This document shows positions 1 to 10,191 of a stretch of 64,000 bases of DNA, piece after piece. Source of the DNA: Multifurca ochricompacta (taxonomy: Eukaryota; Basidiomycota; Agaricomycetes; Russulales; Russulaceae); contig WTXG01000029.1 in NCBI GenBank assembly GCA_022496185.1, positions 268,769-332,768 of the forward strand. The letters are read 5' to 3'. How positions within the stretch are numbered: position 1 is the stretch's first letter; each line of letters opens with the position of its first letter. The position numbers were made by a program, and so were the translations under genes. The notes beneath the pieces were generated by a model. That model did no database searches. It had not been told where the DNA came from and worked only from the letters and a program-made list of their open reading frames with translations.

Positions 1-63
1 CTGTCCACAATCATAGTTTTTACCCCCCACTGAACAAACCACCCCCATCCAACACCGAGGTGG

Positions 64-681
64 ATGGCTACCCTAGCTACCGCTACAAAACACAGATATG
101 GGGCCTCAGACCCCATCTCCATCCCACTCACTCCTCACACTCTCCAGCTACAAACTATGAAAACTGAGGTCAATGCTGCCCTACAGGTAGCAGACCCACT
201 CCAACGAACCCCAGGTTTGCCACAACTGGGCCAATCACTCACCCTTAACAAGGACTCTGAACTTGGCATCTCTACTGCTCAAGCCACCATCACAGCAGCC
301 ACAGTGGCATCTATGCTTGACTGTGGTATAGGGAAGAATGACGACCCTGCTCTACCAATCGTGGGACTCGCGCCCTCCTCATGTACACGTCTTGCAGGCT
401 TGGTCCTCTCAGCGCTCATCAGAGGCGCCCTCAGGTCCCCAGATCTAATACAACTGACAGGATTGGAATTCCTTCCATGCACAGATTCCACCTTGTTTCA
501 CAGCGCGACGCCCCAGCCACACACGGAGACTGATTATATCTACATGATGCTCGATCAAGCGGCCAGCATCTTCAACACTCGAGGTGATGCCCTCCATGAC
601 TTGGGTCCTTCCTTATACTACTTACGTCTTTGCATACTAAACTCGGATTTGGCTCGTTTCATACAGACCTCATGTATATGA
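64..681 (+). CDS. Hypothetical protein of a small repeated family; 3' end lies in a repeat
   Basis: This is a 205-codon open frame starting with ATG, and I recognise no domain. Support for coding comes from a second copy of its start at 13674-13802. There the frame is kept from ATG onward and the differences are mostly conservative (MATLATATKHRYGAS against MASLAATTNHRDGAS). From about 590 the frame runs into an LTR-like repeat that also occurs inverted at 15005-15307. The last 30 or so residues are therefore probably repeat-derived and the original C-terminus lost. The alternative is a repeat with a fortuitous open frame. Confidence 0.35.
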   Translation: MATLATATKHRYGASDPISIPLTPHTLQLQTMKTEVNAALQVADPLQRTPGLPQLGQSLTLNKDSELGISTAQATITAATVASMLDCGIGKNDDPALPIVGLAPSSCTRLAGLVLSALIRGALRSPDLIQLTGLEFLPCTDSTLFHSATPQPHTETDYIYMMLDQAASIFNTRGDALHDLGPSLYYLRLCILNSDLARFIQTSCI

Positions 682-1012
682 AGTCGAGTATCTTATCCAT
701 GAAATACTCGCTTTGTCTCACCTCTTCATCTCATTGTGTGCCACAGCCTTCGAATGTAGCGAACGGACTATCAACTTTCAAGAGTTTTCGACGTTCAGCC
801 TCATTGACGCATTCGGCATTATCGACGTTACCGACGTTCGACGCAGACCAGTTCTCAACCATTCAGATTTGTGTGCTCAAGCCTTCAAGTGTAGCAAAGG
901 GCCTACCAGACTTGCAAGGCCACTCGTCTGTCTCAGCGTTCTCATCGACATCGGATACCTTCTTCTCTCCCCTTTTCTCACTCTCGTGGAACCTCCCTCC
1001 GCTTCGAACTCA
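590..1012 (-). repeat. LTR-like repeat R2, inverted copy
   Basis: The segment matches the reverse complement of 15005-15307 over most of its length. Matches include the stretch around 640-720 (GACCTCATGTAT, GAGTATCTTATC, GAAATAC) and the pyrimidine-rich block near 960-1010. The copy at 15005 begins TGTATGATAGCGAG, as an LTR end would. In the reading direction of this copy a TATA-like motif lies near 612. The similarity stops abruptly at about 1012. Confidence 0.5.
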
Positions 1013-1200
1013 TGGGGAGAGACGACAGATATCGAGTCTACGTCAACGGACCTGTGTCTTTGTCTTTGGCCAGGTGCCGCAGGGTGTCCCTATTTTCCTG
1101 TCACAGCCCCAGGAAGGGCGTCCGCAGATTCACGGATGGCCAGCAATGGACAACAATTGAGAACACAATTGGGTGGAGACTGTCTGGTGAGTGAAAAGAG

Positions 1201-1755
1201 TTGTTCAGTACAAGAGAGCCCGCTTATCACCCGTCGCAGGTTCCCGAGCAAGGAATCAATGGCTTCGCACAGCAGGAGGTCACAGGCCCCACCGCGCGAA
1301 TAAGTGGTCACAAATGGAATCATCGACCGCCACCCTTAGTCCTAACCCTCAGCAATCCGGTCCTCGACAAGTGGATGATAAGCACATACAGCGCATCGTG
1401 TTCATCGAGCTCCTCGTCAGATTCGTTGCCACCAGAAACACCTGTGGGCTTCGAATTTAGTGGTCGCGGCAACGAACCTCTCACCCTACCCAATCTAGAC
1501 CTGCAGGTCGATAGCGACTCGTTATTTCTCTCGGATCTTACCTCAATGGATAACCACCCTACGGAGTTCTCGGACGTGCTTTCAGGAGAGTCACAGACCC
1601 TAACGGGCCCTAGCAAGAGTACCATCCCGAGTCAGCCGGAGTTGTCGTGTTGGGCCCTATGCCAAGTTGACTCCAAGTCAGCGCGTGAAAGCGAAGAGAC
1701 ACGAGAGCTTGCTTACAAGCCATACTCGTCAAGACGACCTCTGGAGCCAGATTAG
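1201..1755 (+). CDS. Uncertain hypothetical coding segment, Ser/Asp-rich
   Basis: The 184-codon frame has no ATG at its start. Its middle and C-terminal parts are rich in Ser, Asp, Glu and Pro, like a disordered fungal protein region. A possible intron (GTGAGT at 1187 to CAG at 1239) would join an upstream open stretch (1012-1186) to a different frame here, so the real exon structure is unclear. I see no domain. It could equally be the internal remnant of the element whose LTR-like end lies at 590-1012. Confidence 0.18.
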   Translation: MFSTREPAYHPSQVPEQGINGFAQQEVTGPTARISGHKWNHRPPPLVLTLSNPVLDKWMISTYSASCSSSSSSDSLPPETPVGFEFSGRGNEPLTLPNLDLQVDSDSLFLSDLTSMDNHPTEFSDVLSGESQTLTGPSKSTIPSQPELSCWALCQVDSKSARESEETRELAYKPYSSRRPLEPD

Positions 1756-2376
1756 GTCTAGCCAGCCTGAAGAGCAAGGTGTCTTTCACCTTATGCTGTC
1801 CCTCTTTAAACTACCTCACTCTTTTAACCATCCTTACAATACTTTTCCCCTGTGGGGTTTTTTCTCTTTGTAGCTGACCCACTCTGTTCACATATTAGTA
1901 GCTACTCTGCCCCATAGTAACCGTGCATTTTGGGCCAAGACCCTGAAGTGCATAATGAAATTCAAATTTTTAACCAAAAAAAGACCAATATAACTGAATT
2001 ACAACTACTATTCTAAGGTAGTTCAGCTTATCTAAACCTCAGGCTGCCTGTCAAGATAGGACCCAATCACTATCTTCCAGCATGGTTCACGAAGAATGAT
2101 CTTTGTTGATCATCATGAATATTGTTTTCCTTGTTGTCTCTGCCTCATGACCCTTAATCATTCCTGCACGCATCATATTATTGTCTCATCCTACTCCATT
2201 CCTTCTCTCACCCGAGAAAAAAGAGGGTTGATCACAGATTGAATACCATGTAAAAATAGATGGAATCAACCCGCCGGGTAGGCTGTGGTGATGGCAGCCG
2301 CCCCCATGGACTTATGTTCATCATTTAGGCAAAACGTTGGGGTGCGAGCTTCGATAGATTGCACCAGCGAGCTTAC
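1756..2376. other. Intergenic region with a retroelement LTR scrap
   Basis: No gene is visible. Positions 1985-2052 match the Gyp5-type LTR seen at 29680-29750 (shared AACTGAATTA, TTCTA-GGTAGTT, ACCTCAGGCTGC), a decayed fragment of that family in plus orientation. The rest is AT-rich with no recognised feature. Confidence 0.4.
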
Positions 2377-4554
2377 TCAGAACTTCCATCCACCTGCAAG
2401 GTCCATGACGTCCTCAGGATCGTATTTCTTTCTGATCTCGCGTAGCCGCTTCAGATTTCCACCGTATATCCTCTCCAACGGCGTCCCGAACAGCGCATAG
2501 TTGCCGTAACTCGATGCGTTTTCCAGATCCTGGCCATCTTTTATCCCCACGGCGACCAACGTCGCACTCGAGGTGCGCAAGGCGTCGACCATGTGTTTGT
2601 CGACCGATTCATCCGTCCACCCATAGTAGATGCCCGATGGAAGCACGGCGGGAAAGCGATTCGGTGGATATGCAGATGGTTCGCCGTGCGTGAGGTAGTC
2701 TGGCTCGAACGGGTCGAGGCTATAAGTGATCAATACGTCCTTGTCATACTTGCTAAGCCTCTCGCCCCAGAACTGCGTCATAGATTTTATATACCGTCAG
2801 GAGTGCTCTCGACATGCAGAAAAAATATCTTAATGCTCGCCTTGGTCTCGTTGGCAAATGCCTTCACAATAGGTTCCGTGTAGCGTAGCATGGGAACGCC
2901 GTCGAAATAAATCCTTCCGAGAGCAGGATAAACGAAAGATTGTTTCTTACGTTCCACGCCGTACTTACCGATTGTGTCCAGGGGTATCAATACTTGAAAT
3001 GAAGTCGATGAAGGAACCGCTGATAATGGATTTGGATGTACTTGGCAGATCTAACAACTCATCGTAGAGGCCGTGGGGAGGCTCTGGTCCATCATGAAAG
3101 AGCAACAACCCGAAACTCATCTGTGGGGTCATTGTCAAACGCGAAACACTGGGAATTTATCATAACTCACTGTGCCATTGCTGTAGGCAAATGCTCCGAG
3201 TTGGGCTCCCTTGTGGTCGTGCTCCCGTTCAAGGAACTTAACGAATGCTTCTTGAGCCTTCTCTATCAGGTCTCCCGCGAAGTTGAGTGAGGCACCCTAT
3301 CGTATTCACTATCAAAACGAGAACTTTCAATGGAAGTATAACACACCCAAACATCGGTTTGTTTATGAGACTTCAACGTAATCTTTGTGACAATTCCCTG
3401 GTTGATGTGATATGGTAATTGTGTGATGAAGAGCCATATTACGACACTCACATAATTGTTGAATCCTCCCTAAAAGAATCGGAGATCAGCGAGATTGCTC
3501 ATTCCACGTTTGCAACTATCACATGGACGTACTTTGAGTGCAAACCAGAGGTCCTTGTTTTTCTCCGTCACGACCATGACCTTTCCGTTCGGTAACACGA
3601 GCTCAAATTCTGTCACGGTGTCCACAGCAAGTCCATATTGGTTCGTCTTCCAAGAATATCCTACCCCCACACGAGAATACGAAGTTCTGAACTCACTCCA
3701 ATAGATGGGAGAGTAAAGTGCAAAAAAGACTTACCCCCGCCCAGCGTGAAGCCCGCAACGCCAACACCATTCAGCCGACTTCCGATGACATTGATACCTC
3801 TGGGCACCAGATGAGCATACACATCCGTCCAGGTGAGCCCAGTCCCAATCTCAACCGTATCCGAGTCTTCGTGAACGATGATGTCCCTAAACCGGGCCAT
3901 CGATATGTGTACCCCCAAGTGGACGAAAAGCCAGGATTGGTGGTGTGACCACCGCCCTTGACTGCAAACGGCGTGCGAGTCAGTGCGAGCTCCTGAAGCT
4001 GTGGTGGTGGTGGCGATGGTGACGGTGGTAATTTCGGTGTGGGACAACGCGAAAGCCATAAAATAAATAAAAATGTAGCCGACGAAAATGGTTTTTTTTT
4101 TAGAAAAAAAGAAAAAAAAAAAATGCATCAAGTGCGCGTGAAGGAACAGATACCGGCTTACGATTAGGCCAACATCCCGCGGAGTTCCTGGTTCAATTGA
4201 ACAGGCAGATACTTGAGAGCTCGAGTTGGCCCAATGACCAATATGAGCGTTGAACTCTTGAGAACCTGTGAGCGCGCGAGATTCCCCCGGGATTAAACGA
4301 ACCAAAGCGGTTTAAATAGGCAACCCGATGCATAGGGATAGGAACTCACCCGGGTAAAAAAGTTGGGAAGAAGGGGAGATCGACCTCACTATATTCTCGC
4401 AGGTAGTTATATATCCGTCTGCAAAGGGGTGCTGCGCGTTTCTAACAGTGGCGAGGTCTTCATCTTCGAGTCCCTGGTCAAAGTCAAATACGGACCGGTC
4501 ATGCAGAACCCTTGCAATAATGAGAACACATCCCATAAAAGCTGCTTTCAACAT
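2377..4554 (-). pseudogene. FAD-linked oxidoreductase (BBE-type), ten exons, one frameshift
   Basis: Family: secreted or extracytoplasmic FAD-dependent oxidases of the berberine-bridge group (FAD_binding_4 plus BBE). Exons on the minus strand are 4554-4350, 4265-4162, 3992-3735, 3660-3533, 3468-3451, 3397-3347, 3296-3171, 3120-2969, 2913-2841 and 2772-2377. Together they give about 503 residues, normal for the family. Visible motifs are VKGGGHTTNPGF, with the His expected to hold the flavin, GVAGFTLGGG|YSW, and the BBE end YGNYALFGTPLER..DVMDLAGGWKF. All introns are GT-AG except the last, whose donor is GC (AAG|GCGAGC). Exon 3 is one base short near 3911-3917 in a G run, breaking the frame between PGFSST and GVHISM. 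Either the gene is newly dead or the base is a sequence error. The substrate cannot be inferred. The start follows an N-terminal hydrophobic stretch (MLKAAFMGCVLIIA) that may be a signal peptide. Confidence 0.85.
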
Positions 4555-5602
4555 GACGATGGTGGTGAGAGATGGAGAGGACGTATGAGGCGAATACGGC
4601 GGGCGAAGTCTCATATATTTCATGTTCACTTGACATGTTCATGTCTTGATAAAGGACCTGCTAGCGAAAAGGCACGGACGGCTCTACATGAGAGGTGCAG
4701 ATAGTATTCACAGAGTGACTAGCTATGTTCGGGTTACAACTCGGTTGGCCTCATGTCTGTTGTCACGTGGTATAAACTAGTTTTTTCTTTTGAAATCGAT
4801 TATTCGCGCTTCAGGGCTGTGCCCAAATCGAGCGGCTACTACCGGTGCATAGTGACTATTGTAGGACCAAGAGGGAGCTAGTAGGGTTACTACTAATGAT
4901 AAACCCCTGCAAGGGGAAAAAGAAAGGAGATGCTAAGGAGGGTAGAGGAAGTATGAAAGTAATGGGGCAAAGGGATGAAATTATACCAGGTCTGTTACAA
5001 TCTGTTCATTTCCAGTCCCTTGACCCTCAAACACCTCAAAAACCACTCAATGCCATTCCTCAAGATACTTTAAGAAGGTTCTAGTTAGGTACAGTGTCAT
5101 GGAAAGTGGTAATGAGAGTAAGAGAGAGCAACTCAAGAATACAATAAGGAAGGGCATACCAGAAGAGAACTGAAATCGTCCACATGTCACATGACAATAA
5201 TTTGTAATACTATCTGGTTGATATTTGTTCTGCTTTCCGTTTTTGAAATGTCTGAGCAGGGTGAGCTAACCGAATAGTGGGGCAAATCAGGACCGCACAT
5301 TCGCGTACCCCCATCATCGACTTTCTTTCCAAGTAAATCATGTTGCATCGCACAGGGGTTTACCTGCATCCTGGCTGTGCGTGGGATTCTGGACAGGCCA
5401 TCGATAAAGGGCTGTGTTAATATGTACTCCCAATGTCTTGCTGTGCTGCTGCTTCGATGCGCGTGTTTGAGGCGTGGCCTGACCTTCTTTCTGTCATGCC
5501 CAGAGTATTGCACCTCTTTGAACAACATCGCTCTGTCCTGACACTCCCTTTTTTCCAATAGCATAACTCGTCAGAGTTTACTGAATACTTTCGCATTGAA
5601 GT
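4555..5602. other. Intergenic region; weak LINE 3'-end similarity
   Basis: No convincing gene. Positions about 4787-4860 resemble the 3' end of the LINE fragment at 39918-40010 (T-rich run, then CGAT..GCGCTT-CAGG..GTGCCCAA), suggesting an old minus-strand LINE tail. The 79-codon frame at 4845 has no supporting features. The last few hundred bases should hold the promoter of the CHAT gene that starts at 5603. Confidence 0.3.
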
Positions 5603-8600
5603 ATGGCTCCACAGGGTAAGCACGATCTTTTCAGAACCATGCCCTTCCATTGCCGCAGTCGCGTCTTATTTTACTTTTTTGTAGTTTCCATTGCTGAGGT
5701 TGACCATAGCATTACTTTCCTTCAACATTCTCTCCCCTCGTTTCCTCGTTTCCATCCCATGCGCCGTACTTGTCTCCAAACCTTGGCTATGGCGCGATTC
5801 GTGCGTCACCACCTGTCAGATCAGAAGGAAGACCTCGACAAGTCCATTACCCATTTCACTGAAGCTATTTTCCTCTCATATCGTTCTTTCGACATGCCTT
5901 CCCTCAATCTTGTTCAAGTTTTCTTCAGACTCGCGTCCGCCCTTCTTCGTCGCGCCAAGCAGTTCGAGCAGCTCGAAGATGCGACGTACTCCACTAATTA
6001 CCTTCGTCATCTACGAACGCTGCCTCTTGAATCTTTTGACATACTGCGTGATGAAGTTACAACCTCACTTGTCCGCGCGTTGGCCATTCAGGTGGAGTTT
6101 CGGGTTGGCGATGGAATTCGCGATATCCAGGAGATGGTGGTTCTCTGCCGAGAACTGCTAACTTCAGACAGTTCAGCAGGCTATCCTACCAACGCTATCA
6201 TATTTTTGGCTGGAGCCGTCCTGGACACATTTTGTTCAGGGGATCAAGTGCAACCTTTAGACGAAGTCATCGAGTGCCTGCAGGAGGCTCTCAAGAAGTG
6301 CCCACCGGGTTTGCACCAAGTTTCCCTCGCCTTGGGCGGCGCTCTCACCATTCGCTTCGTTTTGTTTCATTCGAACGATGATTATGAGGAGGCAACGACT
6401 ATCCTGGACGAAGTCATCGATTCTTACTCCAAGGGAGACGACCGAGGTCCATACTACACCTATTCGATGGCGCTTGCCACCCTTCTTGCGCACGCGCGAT
6501 CAGTCATGTACGAGAACCCAGAATATTCAGAGGAAGCAATTTCCCGTTGTCGTGTTTTTCTCAATTCTTCGTCCCTGCAAACGAACTCCGACCTGCTTTC
6601 AGCCAAGCCCTAGCAATTCACGCACAGGAGCGCTTCCGACACTTTGGTGATGCCGAGGCACTCCAAGAAGCGCAGTCCTGTATCTCGGAAGTCGTTGGCA
6701 TTTCGTCTTCCCAACGCTTAGGCGTATCTAAAGAAGGGATTGCCGAATCGAAGGCAGTCCGAGCAACTTACTCGATGGCGACTGTGGAGGAGAAAATCCA
6801 ACATCTTCAAGAACGTCTTAACACAGCACTACCTGGGAGTATTCAGTACAAAAAGTGCCTTGACGAACTTGTGGATTGGTACGACACCAAAGTTCTCGTA
6901 CTGACAACATAATGGACATCGAAGAGGCCATGAAGTATCACCGGATGCTACTTGCTTCAACTCATTCAAGTGATCCGTTCAGATTCCTTCCTCTTGGGTC
7001 ATTGGGCAGTGTTCTCACCCTTGCGTTCAAGCATACCAATAAGATTGACTACCTCGAAGAGTCAATCGCTATAAGCTATGAGATTCTTGAAGTACAAAGT
7101 GCCCAGGCGATACATTTTTCCGAAATACGACGCCTTGTTTCCTCGCTATCGACCCGCTTGCGGTTGCTCGGCCGCAGACAGGACTTGGATGAAATTATGC
7201 GACTAATGCCCATGGCTGTCAACAGCAAATACGCGAGAGCACCCGACAGGTTCCAGTTCTCATGCCTCTGGGCATCCATCGCACGAGTTTCCAGACATTC
7301 TTCCATCCCGGCCGCATACGAGAGCGCCATGACACTGATGCAAAGCGCTTTGTTCTTCGCGCCAACTCTGGAAATCCAGCATACCCGCCTTGTTGGGATG
7401 CACGAGATTTGTGAAAAGATGCCTCTGGACTACGCGTCGTATCAGGTCGACGCAGGAAAATTCGAACGAGCTATCGAGACTCTGGAACGAGGGAGGGCCC
7501 TATTATGGTCGGAAATGCGTGGCCTCCGTATATCACTCGATCAGCTCCTTGGGGCTCACTCCCCTCTTGCAGAGAAATTTGCAGCAATCAATCATGAACT
7601 TGAGGCGCTGACCATGTCTGGCTCGTCTAGCGGGAGCAAAGAAATGGTTTATAGTGGGGCAGAGAGTCGCGAGGGAACGGATGCGTTTGGACGTCTTGTG
7701 ACGAAACAACGAAAGCTGTTGGAGGAGCGCGATGTCCTTATTTCACAGATCCAGGAATTACCGGGCTTTGAAGGCTTCTTGAAGACCTCATCATTCGACA
7801 CTCTCCGCACTGCCGCTTCACGCGGACCGGTCATTATCATCAACCATTGCAAGTGGCGTTCAGACATTCTTATACTCCTTCGTAACTCCCCTCCTTCCCT
7901 GATTCCTATGCGAAAGGATTTTAAGGACCATGCAATTGAGCTGAGGGGTCGGCTATTAGGGGCACGAAAGAAGTACCCCCTCGAATCAAAGCAGTATCAG
8001 CGCGCTCTACGTTCTGTACTCGAAGGCCTTTATTACCTTGTTGGTTTGCCCGTCATCCGCAGGCTCCGTGAGTTGAGAATCCCAGAACAATCGCGAGTTT
8101 GGTGGTGCCCGACGTCGGTTTTCTGCTCTCTTCCTCTCCATGCAATGGGACCGATTCCGTCGAATGATGGGATTAAGCGGTATTTCTCTGACCTGTACAT
8201 TCCTTCATATACCCCGACGCTCTCCGCGCTCATCGAATCTCAAAAACCGGGTTCTGAAACGATGGGCCAGCCGTCTTTACTTCTTGTGGCACAACCGAAT
8301 GCATCCCTGCCGGGGTGTGGGGAGAGATTGAGGTATTAAAGAAACTCGATGCGAAGGTGACAAGTCTTATCTCGAGAAGGGCGACACCCGCTGCTGTAGT
8401 CAGTGGTCTCCGGGATCACCAACTTGCCCATTTCGCGTGCCATGGAACGTTGGAGACCGGTAAACCATTCGACGCTTCGTTCGAGCTTTACGGAGATGAA
8501 CACCTTACGTTACTTGAGATCGTGCGCTCTCGACTCCCCACTGCTGAATTTGCGTTTCTTTCGGCATGTCACACTGCAGAACTGACAGATGAAAGTATTG

Positions 8601-8860
8601 CCGACGAGTCGCTTCATCTTACTGCCGCAATGCAGTATTGTGGGTTCCGAAGCGTTGTTGGGACGATGTGGTCGATGGCAGATACAGACGGTCGAGACCT
8701 GGCTGAATATTTTTATGGGTCGATGTTCTCGCATCGTGAGCTAGGGGTCCCCTATTACGAGAGATCGGCAGGGGCACTTCGGGACGCTGTACAAAGGCTG
8801 AGGGGAAAAAAGGGTATCACGCTAGAACGCTGGGTTAACTTCGTGCACTATGGGGCGTAA
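5603..8860 (+). pseudogene. TPR-CHAT protein, copy A (three 1-base frameshifts)
   Basis: CHAT (caspase HetF associated with TPRs) is a clan CD cysteine-peptidase fold. An N-terminal helical repeat region is followed by the C-terminal CHAT domain. The first exon encodes MAPQ; an intron (5616-5684, GTAAGC..TTGTAG) matches the intron position in copies B and C. The His (8441-8443, in HFACHG) and Cys (8567-8569, in SACHTAE) of the dyad are kept. The reading frame shifts by -1 near 6590-6600, near 6890-6900 and at the G run near 8312-8318. With these ignored the protein would be about 1063 residues, the same as intact copy C. The rest is well conserved, so loss is recent or the shifts are base-calling errors. 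None of the three is well explained by an intron, because copy C has coding sequence through each site. It is more diverged from B and C than they are from each other. Confidence 0.8.
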
Positions 8861-9579
8861 TCGAAGGTTATCTGTGAGTTGGTGAATTCCTTTTAGGCAC
8901 AAGACGCTTAACGTTGTTTAGAGCGAGATGTTATGAGGTTCAACGTGGCACGAGACATGTCCAGTTGTTTATTGAACTTTCTTTCCAGTGGAATTGCCAT
9001 TAATGCAGTTATGATTGAACATCTGCCATTGCTAATGAAAGGGAGATGAAAAGTCAACCAGAATTGGTTGATATCACACGACGCCCCCCATCCTTCGACA
9101 CTACCCTGAGTGGTATCACGATTGACAATACAAGGGTAACTGTGGAGACGAGGGTTACTGGTTGAACGAGCGAGACGAGCGAGAATGCAAGACGGGCCAG
9201 AACGGGCGGAGACTTAAGGAGAATGTCGCCCCAGGTGTGGGCGATAAAGCATGGCCTCTTCTCACCCTCCCTTCCCAGTTGTCAATTTACTAGCGGGGTC
9301 GCTACACACGTTTTCCAATTTCCAGGGCCATTGGATCATCAGAACGCCTTGAACCTTGTACACAAATATGTTCTATTTTCGAGTATTGTACACATAAACC
9401 AAACCGTGATAGTTGCAGTACGGACTATCTTTTGGCCCTTATCTTGGCCCTTACCTTGACTTGACACGCATCATTGTGCATCACTACCCCTTTTGTCAAT
9501 ATGTACTGCTGCCTGCTACCTCTCCCGCTGTAAGGATGGCTCAGGCATTTAGCATGAAACCTTTGCCTCCTCTCTTTCA
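8861..9579. other. Intergenic; left end of the CHAT duplication unit
   Basis: No gene seen. Similarity with 15308 onward begins at about 9038 (GAAAGGGAGATGAAAAGTCAAC) and continues through CHAT copy B. This marks the left boundary of the duplicated unit. Confidence 0.6.
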
Positions 9580-9950
9580 TTATGGGCCCCTTCGGGCGGC
9601 CTGCCCATCCATTACCTTTCTGTTATCACTTCTTCGTCTTTATTGCCTCTTCATCTCACTTGTCTTTTTTTTATCCAAATTCACTCTCTGCGGCTTGCTT
9701 CTTACTATACCACTCTGGACTCTCAACAAAAATATAAAGGTATCTACAATGCTTGTAGTAGAGCCAGTGAACCAGCAATCTAGTTTTTTCTCTTTATCTT
9801 TGTGTGCTAAATAACTTCACAACAACGACAAGCGTAAGGTCAAATGGAACCAGCAAGCAGCGTATTCGTAAGCGCAAGCACAGCACACCCTGCCTCTCTC
9901 GTTTTGGGACACACTTTGCCTCGCACTCACCGCGAATTGGATACACTGTA
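9580..9950 (+). repeat. LTR-like repeat R4 upstream of CHAT copy B
   Basis: The segment is shared with 15745-16110 (upstream of copy C) and, inverted, with 19809-20255. Shared landmarks are the GGGC-GCCTGCC block, the TATA-like AATATAAAGGTA near 9729, CAGCAATCTAG, and TTTGCCTCGCACTCAC near 9920. A TATA-like box inside a mobile repeat and a copy elsewhere in opposite orientation suggest a solo LTR. It lies about 250-600 bases before the CHAT start. Confidence 0.5.
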
Positions 9951-10191
9951 TGAAGCGCTAGCAGTTCTGTGAGTACACCGACGATCGCAGCAAGCTCAAA
10001 GTCAAGCCAATGGTACTGGGTTGACGGGCCGGGGAACAGCCACCCTACATTGCCTCGTTGCCTCGTTTTGTCCTCATGCTAGGCGTGGTCTTCGCCGTTC
10101 TCCGGCACCCGCAACCATTTTCGCCATTTAATCTCTCAATTCATCGCCAGAGGACCCGCGGTTATCGTGACTCTTGTGCATTGAATAAACC

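Noticed and set aside
4845..5084. A 79-codon gene
   Set aside because: No domain, no codon support, and it overlaps a weak LINE-tail similarity.
6540..6615. An intron in CHAT copy A (GTGTTTTTC to TTTCAG) to explain the frame change
   Set aside because: Copy C has matching coding sequence across the same stretch, so splicing would delete conserved residues.
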